Origin: Paraburkholderia bannensis
Lineage (GTDB): Bacteria; Pseudomonadota; Gammaproteobacteria; Burkholderiales; Burkholderiaceae
Length of the DNA: 64,000 nucleotides
Assembly (NCBI RefSeq): GCF_014200455.1
Contig: NZ_JACHBW010000006.1
Coordinates: 62,001 to 126,000, forward strand
Reading direction: 5' to 3'
This document shows, in pieces, positions 10,111 through 18,718 of the stretch (positions are counted from its first letter, which is position 1; each line of letters opens with the position of its first letter). Made by a program: the position numbers and the translations under genes. The notes under the pieces are model-generated. The model ran no database searches, was not told the DNA's origin, and saw only the letters and a list, made by a program, of their open reading frames with translations.

Positions 10111-10475
10111 GGGTTCTCCGGAAGGGGCAAACTGCGTGCGATGGGAGCCATCTTCACGAACCAAATATTGGGGAAATATTTGTTGCCGTTATCGTCTGTA
10201 TAACAAAAAGCATATGAAAGGCGAGCGCGACAGATTTCCGAAGCCATAGTGAGTCGAGCGGGCGGGCACGCGGGTTGCGCGCCGCAGACCGGTTTGCGTG
10301 TATCGCACTGCCAGCAGGCCAGCCTGGGGCGATGCGCGATGAATTGTGCCAGGCGTCGCCAGGACACGCACGACCCGCGCGGCGCGTGGAACCTGCACAA
10401 TCCGGCTCGTGCCTCGCTCGCGAGGGGGCGCGCCTATCGAAAAGAAGCGCAAAGAAGCGCAAAGGAGAAGCGGCC
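10111..10475. promoter_or_regulatory. Divergent intergenic region between the BMP gene and the sedolisin gene
   Basis: This 365-bp region should hold both promoters. The portion next to the BMP gene is AT-rich (10155-10230). At 10234-10243 it contains TTTCCGAAGC, identical to one arm of the perfect palindrome in front of the carboxypeptidase gene at 12189-12210. No clear -35/-10 pair was identified. GGAG just before 10476 is the sedolisin ribosome binding site. Confidence 0.4.
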
Positions 10476-12074
10476 ATGACCAGGCATCCCGTGGCAGGCA
10501 GTGACCATCCCGTGCCGGCCGGCGCACAATGCATCGGCGCGTGCGACCCCACCGAACATTTCGACGTCGTGCTGATCCTGCGCCGCCAGGACGAAGCGGG
10601 TTTCCGTGCGCTGGTGGACGGCATCACGGCGGGCGCCAAGGGCGCCCAGCCGGTTTCGCGTGCCGACTACGAGCAGTGCTTCGGCGCTTCGGCCGCCGAT
10701 GTGAAGCGCGCCGGGGATTTCGCCAGGGCGCACGGCCTCACGGTCGTGAAGGCCGATGCGGGCGCGCGGCGCGTCGTGCTGTCGGGCGCGGTGCAGCAGT
10801 ACAACGACGCGTTCGGCGTCGATCTGCAGCGCTTCGAGCATCAAAGCGGCAAGCTCAAGCAGCACTATCGGCAACCCGTTGGCCCCGTGCATCTGCCCGA
10901 CGATATGCACGACATCGTCACGGCGGTGGTGGGTCTGGACAGCCGCGCGAAGGTGCAGCCGCATTTCCGCATCGAATCCGCCTCGCCCGGCGACAGTCCG
11001 ATCCACGAGCCGATCCGCGCGGCGCGCGCGGCGAACAACGCGTTCACCCCCTTGCAACTGGCCGAGCTCTACGGTTTCCCCGACGGCGACGGCAAGGGCC
11101 AATGCATCGCGCTCATCGAAATGGGCGGCGGCTACGCGCAAAGCGATCTGCAGGCCTATTTCAGCGCGTTGGGCGTGCCGCAGCCCAACGTGCAGGACGT
11201 CTCGGTCGATCAGATGAAGAATGCGCCCACCGGCGACCCCAACGGCCCGGACGGTGAGGTCACGCTGGACGTGGAGATTGCCGGCGCGCTTGCGCCCGCC
11301 GCGCTTATAGCCGTTTATTTCGCGCCGAACAGCGAGGCCGGTTTCGTCGATGCCGTGAGCGCCGCCTTGCACGACAGCCAGCGCAAGCCCACGGTCATCT
11401 CGATCAGTTGGGGCGCGCCGGAATCGTCGTGGTCGCAGCAGTCGCTGGGTGCGCTCAACGACGCACTGCAGACCGCGGTGGCGCTGGGCGTGACGGTGTG
11501 CGCGGCCTCGGGCGACAGCGGTTCCTCGGACGGTGTGAGCGATGGTGCGGACCATGTCGATTTCCCGGCGTCGAGCCCCTACGCGCTCGGCTGCGGCGGC
11601 ACGCACGTGACGGCGGCGAATGGGCGCATCTCGCGCGAAACGGTCTGGAGTACCGGTGACAATGGCGCGACCGGCGGCGGCGTCAGCATCACCTTCGCGC
11701 TGCCTACGTGGCAAAAGGGCCTGCGACTCGTGCGGGCGAGCGGCGGCGCGGGCGCGCTGGTGCGGCGCGGCGTGCCCGATGTCGCTGGCGATGCCGATCC
11801 AGCCAGCGGTTATGCGGTGCACATCGGCGGCGCGGATACGGTGGTGGGCGGTACCAGCGCCGTCGCGCCGCTATGGGCCGCGCTGATTGCGCGCATCAAC
11901 GCGAACGCAGGCAAGGCGGCCGGCTTTGTCAACGCGAAACTCTACGCGCAAGCCGATGCCTTCAACGACGTCACGAGCGGCAATAACGGCGACTATGCCG
12001 CCGCGCCGGGCTGGGACGCCTGCACGGGGCTGGGTACGCCCGTGGGTACGAAGGTGGCCGCCGCGCTGGCATAG
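10476..12074 (+). CDS. Sedolisin-type serine-carboxyl peptidase (S53, kumamolisin-like)
   Basis: 532 residues from the ATG that follows an AAGGAG site; the upstream in-frame extension is low-complexity and lacks support. Residues 25-160 are the pro-kumamolisin activation domain. The catalytic set is complete: E261 and D265 (EVTLD), oxyanion D347 (ASGDSGS) and nucleophile S461 (VGGTSAVAPLWA). The C-terminal calcium site is visible (AFNDVTSG near 496-502, GWD at 512-514). Sedolisins are usually secreted and active at acid pH, yet no signal peptide is seen. It is followed by a second peptidase gene. Specificity unknown. Confidence 0.92.
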   Translation: MTRHPVAGSDHPVPAGAQCIGACDPTEHFDVVLILRRQDEAGFRALVDGITAGAKGAQPVSRADYEQCFGASAADVKRAGDFARAHGLTVVKADAGARRVVLSGAVQQYNDAFGVDLQRFEHQSGKLKQHYRQPVGPVHLPDDMHDIVTAVVGLDSRAKVQPHFRIESASPGDSPIHEPIRAARAANNAFTPLQLAELYGFPDGDGKGQCIALIEMGGGYAQSDLQAYFSALGVPQPNVQDVSVDQMKNAPTGDPNGPDGEVTLDVEIAGALAPAALIAVYFAPNSEAGFVDAVSAALHDSQRKPTVISISWGAPESSWSQQSLGALNDALQTAVALGVTVCAASGDSGSSDGVSDGADHVDFPASSPYALGCGGTHVTAANGRISRETVWSTGDNGATGGGVSITFALPTWQKGLRLVRASGGAGALVRRGVPDVAGDADPASGYAVHIGGADTVVGGTSAVAPLWAALIARINANAGKAAGFVNAKLYAQADAFNDVTSGNNGDYAAAPGWDACTGLGTPVGTKVAAALA

Positions 12075-12188
12075 CGCGTCCTTTGGCGCGTTCGGTATAG
12101 CATCAGCGTGGGCGCGCGCACGCGATGTCGAGGCAGCGCGTCGCAGCGCCCGGCAGTGCTGGCTTCCTGTTTCCGATGGTATCGGAGG

Positions 12189-12210
12189 CGCTTCGGAAAT
12201 TTCCGAAGCG
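12189..12210. promoter_or_regulatory. Perfect 22-bp palindrome ahead of the S10 peptidase gene
   Basis: CGCTTCGGAAA followed directly by its reverse complement TTTCCGAAGCG. It ends 23 bp before the ATG at 12234 and just upstream of the GGAG site. A repressor operator or a loopless hairpin near the translation start are both possible. One arm recurs at 10234-10243, between the BMP and sedolisin genes. Confidence 0.5.
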
Positions 12211-12233
12211 AAACATGCGAGCAAGGAGACGAC

Positions 12234-13901
12234 ATGAACGACGAGGCTCATTCCACGAAAGGAAACGGCCATGCGCCGGGACCGGCAGGAGGCAATGGCA
12301 AGCACCGCAGCCCGGCCGACCAGCCGTGCTTCGATCCCACCGCCTACGGCAACGGCCCCGACGACTTCGTCACCGACGTGACCGAGAACGCGGCGATCAC
12401 GCATCACGTGATCCAGATCGGCAGCGAGGTGATCGCCTACACCGCGACGGCGGGCCATCTCGTCACCGTGGACCCGAGCAGCTCGCAGCCGAACGCCAGG
12501 ATCTTCTACGTGGCATTCACCAGGGACGGCGTGCAGGCGCAGGACCGTCCCGTGACGTTCTTTTATAACGGTGGGCCTGGATCATCGTCCGTTTTCGTGC
12601 TGCTGGGCTCGTTCGCGCCCAAGCGCATCAAGACCTCGATGCCGGGCTTCACGCCGCCCGCCCCTTATACGGTCGAAGACAACCCGGACAGCCTGCTCGA
12701 CCGCAGCGACCTGATTTTCATCAACCCGGTTGGAACAGGGTATTCGGCGGCGATCGCGCCGCATCACAACCGCGACTTCTGGGGCGTGGATCAGGATGCG
12801 GATTCGCTCAAGCAGTTCATCAAGCGCTATCTGAGCGCGAACGATCGCTGGAATTCGCCGAAGTTTCTCTATGGCGAATCGTATGGCACGGCGCGCAGTT
12901 GCGTGCTCGCGTATCGTCTGCACGAGGACGGCGTGGACCTCAACGGCATCACGCTGCAATCGTCGATTCTCGACTACACGCAAAGCGGCAACCCGATGGG
13001 CGCTCTGCCCACGGCGGCAGCCGATGCGTGGTACCACAAACGACTGGGCGTGAAGCCCGCGCCCAAGGATCTGGACGCCTTCGCAGCACAGGTCGCGCAA
13101 TTTGCGCGCACCGATTATCGGCTCGCGCTGCAAAAATTCCCCGATCCGGACAATGCGGCGCTGCCCGCCACGCTCAAGACGCTTTCGCAATACACCGGCA
13201 TCGATACGCAAACGCTCGAATCCTGGAATCTGGATATCGCGGCCTACGATAGCCGCGGCAACTCGCTGTTTCTCACCTCGCTGCTCAAGGACAAGGGCGT
13301 GGCGCTCGGCTCCTACGACGGTCGCGTGACGGCCATCGATACCGGTATCGCCGGCAATATCGATCCGAACTCGGGCGGCAATGATCCAACCATGACGGCG
13401 GTGAGCGGCGTCTACACGGCGATGTGGAACAGCTACCTGAATGAGCAGTTGAAGTTCCGCACCAACTCGTCGTTTACGGATCTCAACGATCAGGCCTTCA
13501 AGAACTGGGACTTCGGCCATATCGATCCAACCGGCGCGCAAAAAGGCCTGGATGCGCAGGGCAATATCGTTCTCTACACGGCGGGCGATCTGGCCGCTGT
13601 GATGGCGCTCAATCCCGATCTGCGCGTGCTGTCCGCGAATGGCTATTACGACTTCGTTACGCCGTTCTATCAGACCGTGATCGACCTGCAGCAGATGCCG
13701 TTGCTCGACCAGAAGGTGCGCAATAACCTGAGCGCACGTTTCTATCCATCAGGTCATATGGTCTATCTGGATGGCGCCTCGCGCACCGCACTCAAGGCCG
13801 ATCTGACGAAGCTTTATCAGAGCGCGGTGACCGACCAGCCGGCGATCGCGCGCATTCGCGCGTTGCAGCGCATGAGCACGCTGAGCGCGATGCATCATTG
13901 A
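12234..13901 (+). CDS. Serine carboxypeptidase-like peptidase (family S10)
   Basis: 555 residues; the ATG at 12234 follows AAGGAG. The alpha/beta-hydrolase S10 features are in order: substrate-binding NGGPGSSS (112-119), nucleophile elbow GESYG (S216), catalytic D473 (NGYYDF) and H508 (YPSGHMVY). S10 enzymes remove C-terminal residues at acidic pH. The first 45 residues are polar and low-complexity, with no signal peptide. The gene follows the sedolisin gene by 159 bp, so the two may form an endo-/exopeptidase pair with related pH optimum; that pairing is inference. Confidence 0.9.
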   Translation: MNDEAHSTKGNGHAPGPAGGNGKHRSPADQPCFDPTAYGNGPDDFVTDVTENAAITHHVIQIGSEVIAYTATAGHLVTVDPSSSQPNARIFYVAFTRDGVQAQDRPVTFFYNGGPGSSSVFVLLGSFAPKRIKTSMPGFTPPAPYTVEDNPDSLLDRSDLIFINPVGTGYSAAIAPHHNRDFWGVDQDADSLKQFIKRYLSANDRWNSPKFLYGESYGTARSCVLAYRLHEDGVDLNGITLQSSILDYTQSGNPMGALPTAAADAWYHKRLGVKPAPKDLDAFAAQVAQFARTDYRLALQKFPDPDNAALPATLKTLSQYTGIDTQTLESWNLDIAAYDSRGNSLFLTSLLKDKGVALGSYDGRVTAIDTGIAGNIDPNSGGNDPTMTAVSGVYTAMWNSYLNEQLKFRTNSSFTDLNDQAFKNWDFGHIDPTGAQKGLDAQGNIVLYTAGDLAAVMALNPDLRVLSANGYYDFVTPFYQTVIDLQQMPLLDQKVRNNLSARFYPSGHMVYLDGASRTALKADLTKLYQSAVTDQPAIARIRALQRMSTLSAMHH

Positions 13902-13933
13902 GTGCGTGGAGCAGGGCCGCGCGGCGCCAGGCG

Positions 13934-14458
13934 CTAGTCGAGGCGCCCGCGCGCCATCGCCTCCAGACATGCGCGCGCGTCGCCCTGCACGATGCGCGCC
14001 GCGCAGGCGATCATCAGATTCTTTGGCAGACCGAAATCTTCCACCAGATAACCCCGCTCGCACACGCGTCCCTGCGCGCCCGGCTGCGAGGGCACGCGTT
14101 CGCTCAGCGCGCCTTGATCCGTGGTGTAGGCCCAGATTTCCTTGCCGAGCGCGGCGGCGAAGCCGATCTCGAAGGCCGTGCCCGAGTCCGGTTCGCCGGG
14201 CCCGCGGAAGTCATCGACGTTGGCCATGACGATATCGGCGCTGCGAATGGCATCGACATTGGCGCGATAGATCCAGGCGGCCTGGCGCGGGCCGTCCAGA
14301 TCGGCGGGCACCTGCGCGTCGAGCGGATAAAGCCCCTCGAAGCCGAATTCCGCGCAGGCGGCGACCAGACGCGCGCCGTGTTCGACCGCGTCGAGGCGAA
14401 ACACGTCGAAGCCCGCGAGATAGACGCGCGGACGGCGCGGCGAAGTGGCAAGAGTCAT
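13934..14458 (-). CDS. Nucleoside 2-deoxyribosyltransferase-like protein
   Basis: 174 residues starting at the ATG at 14456-14458, which has GGAGG a few bases upstream (GTG three bases earlier is an alternative). RVYLAGFDVFRLDAVEHG at the N-terminus, DIVMANVDDFRG in the middle and PDSGTAFEIGFAAALGKEIW (with the catalytic Glu in the FEIG segment) match the family, which swaps bases on deoxyribonucleosides or acts as a hydrolase. It converges with the carboxypeptidase gene. Together with the BMP protein and deaminase it suggests nucleoside salvage nearby. Confidence 0.85.
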   Translation of the reverse strand: MTLATSPRRPRVYLAGFDVFRLDAVEHGARLVAACAEFGFEGLYPLDAQVPADLDGPRQAAWIYRANVDAIRSADIVMANVDDFRGPGEPDSGTAFEIGFAAALGKEIWAYTTDQGALSERVPSQPGAQGRVCERGYLVEDFGLPKNLMIACAARIVQGDARACLEAMARGRLD

Positions 14459-15066
14459 CACGTGTGTTCCTCCAGACGAGTGTTTCGATATACGGCTTGA
14501 ATACCGTGAAACCCGAAAGCCGATTCTAGCGTGCGGTTGCCGGGCGATGCAGATTGAGCGAAGTTGTTCCATTTCCTGCAACCTTGTCACGCGCCCCCCA
14601 CCCATTCCTACGTGGTGTGAGTCGGGCCTCTCCAGACAAGGAGACCGACTCTTCGCAGACACCAAAGCTGTCATCAGCGGGAGTGCGCCCGGCCGGGACC
14701 GCGCGGATATCCTCTCTGATCTCATCGAAGCTCACGCCGGGCGTTGTGCGCGGTCTCGCGCCTTCTCGAACTCATTGCCACCCTCGCGCCGGTCGTTATG
14801 GGCGAACTGCCGCCCGCACTGCGGCGCTGGCCGTTCTTCGTGCAGGGTTCGACGTGGCCATCATGACCCGCCTTCTGCGCGGGTGATTCGCGCGTGACCG
14901 CTGGTGCGTCTTGTCAACTGATTCCCGGCGAATTCCCCGACTATTTTGCGGCTTGTCATTCAGCCCAAATTTTTAGCCCGAATCTGATTTTTTCCTAACG
15001 AAAGCCGGGGAACGATCCTGAAACTGCGCAACGGATGTTCCGTTATGTGCTGTCAGGAGTCCACAC
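14459..15066. other. 608-bp intergenic region at the left edge of the Rhs island
   Basis: No convincing gene is seen; short frames here do not resemble proteins. Bases from about 14920 to 15020 are AT-rich and probably carry the promoter for the vgrG fragment. CAGGAG at 15053-15058 is its ribosome binding site. The left boundary of the island must fall in this stretch, but no direct repeat or integrase gene marks it. Confidence 0.4.
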
Positions 15067-15663
15067 TTGAATTCACGCGATCCATTAGTGGTGCGTCCAG
15101 GTATCGACGTTCACCAGTATTACAGCCTCGACATTCCCTCATCGCCGAGCGCCGCCCAGGCCGACATCTATGCGTTCACAGGCACGCGCGGCATGGGCGT
15201 TCCAACGAAATACGTGATCCAGTTCACGCACCCGCAGCGTGACCTGCCGCGCAGCGACTTCATCATGAAAACGGCGGCGTTCGTCATCCAGCCGCCGCGC
15301 GCAAACACTTGGGATCCGCCCGAGGACGCGCGCAAGGTCTACGGCGTGATTACCGGCTTCGCGCAGCTTGCGGGCAATCACGATCAGACGATGTACGAAG
15401 TGACGCTTGAATCGCGTCTGGCGTTATTGCGCAACATGCCGCGCCAGCGCTTTTTCTTTGACAAGAGCGAGCCGGAAATCATCCAGCAGATTCTGGGCGA
15501 ACACAAATTCAATCAGGTATTCGCGGACTTCGATAACCGCACGCACGATGGAGGGTCCAAAAAACGCGGGCGTGCGCAAGGTTTCGGAACACTTCCATTA
15601 CGACGCACGCGGCCGGCTCGTGACGGCGCAGACCGAGGGCAGCACCGTCCGGCTGCACCATGA
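15067..15663 (+). pseudogene. vgrG 5' fragment (type VI secretion spike protein)
   Basis: Starts with TTG after CAGGAG. Residues 1 to about 155 match the VgrG/TssI N-terminus (RPGIDVHQYYSLDIPSSPSA, TKYVIQFTHPQ, KVYGVITGFAQLAGNHDQTM, QRFFFDKSEPEIIQQILGEH). A full VgrG has 600 or more residues; here similarity stops at about 15535, where rhs sequence begins in another frame, and the vgrG frame runs on without meaning to 15663. It is a truncated remnant, apparently produced by recombination with an rhs gene. Confidence 0.8.
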
Positions 15664-17710
15664 CGACGCGGGCAATGTCATCGCCGAGGAGCAGCAGTTC
15701 AGCGCCGACTCCGGGCTGGACTACCTCACGGTCACGCGCCACACGTTTGACGCGCTCGGCAACCGCACGGCAACGGTGCTGCCGAACACCCGCACCATTG
15801 ACTGGCTGCGCTACGGCTCGGGCCACGTTCACGGCGTGCTGCTCGACGGCGCGCCGCTGGTGGACTTCGAGCGCGACCAGCTTCACCGCGAGACAGGACG
15901 CACGCATGCGGCGTTCAGCCAGACGCGTGAATACGATCCGATGGGACGCCTGACGCGCTTCGTGGCGAAACCGGCGAACGCAGCGAGCCCGCATGATCGC
16001 ATCGCCGAGTGGCGGCTCTCGTACAGCGCGGCGGGGCACCTCACCCGCATCGAGGATCACAGCCGCGGCGCGACGGATTACACCTACGACCCGGTCGGGC
16101 GGCTGCTGAAGTCGGTGACACCCGATCTGACGGAAGTGTTCGCGTTCGACCGCGCGGGCAATCCGGTCGACCCCGGAAAGGTCGCACCGAGGCCGGTCGT
16201 TGAGACACCTGCGGAACTGGCCGAACGCCGGGCCCGCGAGGCGGCCGAGGACGAAGCGTGGATGCGCGCGAATCCGGACGGACTGCTGCCGTTGCGCTAC
16301 AACGCGCGCGGCAACGAAGACAGGCGCAAGCTCGAGGCGTGGGAGAAGTCACTGCCGCGTTGCGTGGGCGATGTGCTCCGGGAACTGAACCGCACGCGCT
16401 ATGACTACGACGCGTGCGGCAACCTTGCCAGCCGGGTCGAACCGGACGGCACGACCTGGTTGTACCGCTATGACGCCGCGAACCGGCTGACACAGGCGAG
16501 TCGCTACGCGAAGCCGCCGAAGGCAGAGGAACTGCCGCGCATGGAGCCGACTGACAGCGGCGGCGTCCGCTTCATCGAAGCGAGCGTGCGGCCTCAGCTG
16601 GAAGTCAGCTTCGGTTACGACGCGTTCGGACGGCGCACGAAAAAGAATGTAACGCGGGCCAATGGCGAGATCGATCGAACGTTCTTCACGTGGGACGGCG
16701 ATGTGCTGCTGATGGAGGAGCGCTTCCACCTGCCGGTTAAGCGCGAGCCCATCTATCGCGGCCCCGAATATCGACGGTCGAAGATCGTTCGCGAGGACCC
16801 GGAAGATGCGTATTCGCTGCCGGTCGCGCAGCGCATGCACACGCTCGACACGCACCACGAATGGCGCGCAGCGTCGCTGTACCTGCACGAGCCGGGCACG
16901 TTCGTGCCGCTCGCGCGGCTCGATGAAAGGCTGGTGGAACCGGCGTTCCTCGCGACCGGTACGGATGGCGGCTTCGTGCAGGTTCCGGCGAAGACGCGGC
17001 ACGCGACGCTGTTCTACCAGAATGACCACCTGGGCACGCCGCAGGAGCTGGTGGACGCGTCGGGCAAAGTGGTGTGGCTCGCGCGGTACAAGGCGTGGGG
17101 CGGGAAACGGAACGCACCCTACGGCAAGATCGATCCGGCTGAGGCGGAAAACCCAATCCGCTTCCAGGGGCAGTATCTTGACGAAGAGACGGGGCTACAC
17201 TACAACCGCCATCGGTATTATGATCCTGGCACGGGACGGTTCATCAGCAAGGATCCGATTGGGTTGCTAGGAGGGATCAACGCGTATCAATATGCGCCCA
17301 ATCCGGTGCAGTGGATTGATCCGCTTGGGCTTTCGGGAATAGATGTCTACCGGGCAATGAAGACTGGAGGCGATGGCCTCCCTGTCGCGGAACCGACTGC
17401 GCGCGGGCTTGGTGCGCGCCCCGGTGTAGATATTCCGGTTGACTCCAGTGGGATGGTTCATCCAGACACAGGCGGAATTTCAGTTGCGCCAGAATCAGCA
17501 AGTAATCTTCCACCACATAGGCGCCCTTCAAATCTAGGCGGCACTGGGAAAGATTGCGCCTGCCGTTTAAACACGGCGAATCTCCCGAAAAATTTAAAAT
17601 ATGTGCAAGATAGTGCTACGCATGGCACTATCCAACCAAGCACAAGCATGTCTTTATCCGATTACCAATCGGCACTTGGTTCGACTCGTGAAAAATGGGT
17701 GAAACAATGA
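15548..17710 (+). CDS. 5'-truncated Rhs protein with a Tse2-like ADP-ribosyltransferase C-terminal toxin
   Basis: From the first in-frame ATG after the vgrG junction the product is 720 residues, about half a normal Rhs. YD repeats start at once (FHYDARGRLV), and the core ends with YYDPGTGRFISKDPIGLLGG and the toxin boundary motif WIDPLGL (17312-17332). The last 125 residues (17333-17707) carry VYRAMKTG, SGMVHPDTGGISVAPE and ATHGTIQPSTSM, matching the spacing and motifs of the Tse2 NAD-dependent toxin (there YRA, GLYAPDTGGTSVF, THYTIMP). There is no good ribosome binding site at 15548, so expression is doubtful. The stop overlaps the next gene. Confidence 0.75.
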   Translation: MEGPKNAGVRKVSEHFHYDARGRLVTAQTEGSTVRLHHDDAGNVIAEEQQFSADSGLDYLTVTRHTFDALGNRTATVLPNTRTIDWLRYGSGHVHGVLLDGAPLVDFERDQLHRETGRTHAAFSQTREYDPMGRLTRFVAKPANAASPHDRIAEWRLSYSAAGHLTRIEDHSRGATDYTYDPVGRLLKSVTPDLTEVFAFDRAGNPVDPGKVAPRPVVETPAELAERRAREAAEDEAWMRANPDGLLPLRYNARGNEDRRKLEAWEKSLPRCVGDVLRELNRTRYDYDACGNLASRVEPDGTTWLYRYDAANRLTQASRYAKPPKAEELPRMEPTDSGGVRFIEASVRPQLEVSFGYDAFGRRTKKNVTRANGEIDRTFFTWDGDVLLMEERFHLPVKREPIYRGPEYRRSKIVREDPEDAYSLPVAQRMHTLDTHHEWRAASLYLHEPGTFVPLARLDERLVEPAFLATGTDGGFVQVPAKTRHATLFYQNDHLGTPQELVDASGKVVWLARYKAWGGKRNAPYGKIDPAEAENPIRFQGQYLDEETGLHYNRHRYYDPGTGRFISKDPIGLLGGINAYQYAPNPVQWIDPLGLSGIDVYRAMKTGGDGLPVAEPTARGLGARPGVDIPVDSSGMVHPDTGGISVAPESASNLPPHRRPSNLGGTGKDCACRLNTANLPKNLKYVQDSATHGTIQPSTSMSLSDYQSALGSTREKWVKQ

Positions 17711-17949
17711 TGGCCGAACTTGATAGCGTTCTGGATAAAGAATTGCGTGATGCAATAGAGAAAGATTTCGATCTTGCCTTGATGCGGACTATCTTGGTGA
17801 AATATCGGGAGAAAGGATTTGGCTCGGCGTCTGTGTATGAAATGCTTGATGCAATGAGGAGTAACGCCGCTGAAGATGCTGAAGACAGAATTCTAGAGCT
17901 TATGGATATCGTGTCCGGCTTCTGCTCTTCCAACATGCGAGTATGGTAA
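17707..17949 (+). CDS. Probable immunity protein for the Rhs/Tse2-like toxin
   Basis: 80 residues from the ATG that overlaps the rhs stop (ATGATG; the second ATG at 17710 is equally possible). It is acidic and predicted all-helical, rich in D and E, and the DNA is AT-richer than the core genes. No family is recognised. Position immediately after the toxin tip, with overlapping reading frames, is the usual arrangement for an Rhs immunity gene. It is about the size of Tsi2, the Tse2 immunity protein, but no sequence match could be confirmed by eye. Confidence 0.6.
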   Translation: MMAELDSVLDKELRDAIEKDFDLALMRTILVKYREKGFGSASVYEMLDAMRSNAAEDAEDRILELMDIVSGFCSSNMRVW

Positions 17950-17953
17950 TGAA

Positions 17954-17979
17954 CGAAGGGCCGCTGACGCGGCCCTTCG
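17954..17979. terminator. Hairpin between immunity gene and SymE-like gene
   Basis: Perfect 11-bp stem CGAAGGGCCGC/GCGGCCCTTCG with loop TGAC, starting 5 bp after the immunity stop and ending 6 bp before the stop of the convergent SymE-like gene. The plus-strand side is followed by TGTGTTTA, only a weak T tract. It probably serves both convergent genes. Confidence 0.6.
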
Positions 17980-17984
17980 TGTGT

Positions 17985-18206
17985 TTACTCGGCGGTAATG
18001 GTCAGCCGCCCATGTTCAACGCTGATCCTTACACGCTGCCCTGCTTCAAATCCCGCGTGCTCGATCCATCGCCCTGCGAGCTTCATCCACGGATAAAGCG
18101 GCGGCGTGGTGCGGCTTCGCCAGTTTCGTTGATGGCGTTGCGACTGCTGGATGGTCACGAAGCGTTCCGTGACGGGTGGACGTGCATTAAGATTGGCATC
18201 AGCCAT
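17985..18206 (-). CDS. SymE-like toxin
   Basis: 73 residues from the ATG with GGGAG upstream (an in-frame extension to 18266 is possible). The C-terminal half, YPWMKLAGRWIEHAGFEAGQ then VRISVEHGRLTITAE, matches the SymE family, AbrB-fold-like proteins classed as type I toxins repressed by an antisense RNA in E. coli. SymE-like genes are often found next to rhs genes. The 5' part of the gene would be where an antisense RNA should be sought; none is obvious. Confidence 0.75.
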   Translation of the reverse strand: MADANLNARPPVTERFVTIQQSQRHQRNWRSRTTPPLYPWMKLAGRWIEHAGFEAGQRVRISVEHGRLTITAE

Positions 18207-18239
18207 GATCAACTCCCTGATTGAGTTGGTGGTGGTCAG

Positions 18240-18272
18240 CGGGCCGTGAGTGTTGGTAGCACTCACGGCCCG
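18240..18272. terminator. Large hairpin between XRE regulator and SymE-like gene
   Basis: Perfect 13-bp stem CGGGCCGTGAGTG/CACTCACGGCCCG with loop TTGGTAG, 8 bp beyond the XRE stop on the minus strand and 33 bp upstream of the SymE start. There is no T run, so it may be an attenuator or a Rho-independent signal of low efficiency. It lies in the SymE leader. Confidence 0.5.
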
Positions 18273-18280
18273 CGCTTCGT

Positions 18281-18718
18281 TTACCGCTGCGATCTCTTCT
18301 CTTCGCTGCCCGCTTTGCGCGTTCTGCGCGCGGGTTGCTTCTCGCTCTCGGTGACGCGCGCCATTGCACCCGCCACCTGATTCTTGAGTATCAAGGCATC
18401 AAGCACGCCACGCACGAGCTGCTGTTCCTGCTCGGGCATGCGTGCGATGGTCTCAAACTGATAGCGCAGCACGTCATCGGGGCCGCGCTCGCCTTCATCA
18501 AAAACTAACGCATCTGAACTCACGCCGAGCGCAACGGCCAGACGCCGGATGACGTCGAGCGTGGGCTGTGAATTGCCGCTCTCATAGCGGCGGATCTGCA
18601 ACACGGACAGATCGATGGCTTCAGCAAGAGCCAGTTGGGTAAGACCGCGCGCCTTACGGAGTGCGGTCAGGCGCTCTGGAAATTCCATGTTGGAAAACCA
18701 AGGTGACAAGACAGCCAT
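18281..18718 (-). CDS. XRE-family helix-turn-helix regulator (full copy)
   Basis: 145 residues from ATG 18718 (GTG 18721 is alternative; the internal ATG at 18688, giving MEFPERL, matches the usual start of homologues). Residues 12-75 are a Cro/CI HTH (ALRKARGLTQLALAEAIDLS, then QIRRYESGNSQPTLDVIRRL). The C-terminus is basic. It is divergent from the primase gene across a 105-bp AT-rich region, suggesting it controls that gene and itself. A truncated duplicate lies at 20238-20517. Confidence 0.85.
   Translation of the reverse strand: MAVLSPWFSNMEFPERLTALRKARGLTQLALAEAIDLSVLQIRRYESGNSQPTLDVIRRLAVALGVSSDALVFDEGERGPDDVLRYQFETIARMPEQEQQLVRGVLDALILKNQVAGAMARVTESEKQPARRTRKAGSEEKRSQR

Noticed and set aside
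10275..10475. Longer N-terminus for the sedolisin from an upstream TTG
   Set aside because: The extra 67 residues are Arg/Ala-rich without a signal peptide, and a clear AAGGAG site precedes the ATG at 10476.
14445..14897. Plus-strand frame in the region before the vgrG fragment
   Set aside because: It begins antisense inside the deoxyribosyltransferase gene and shows no protein family features.
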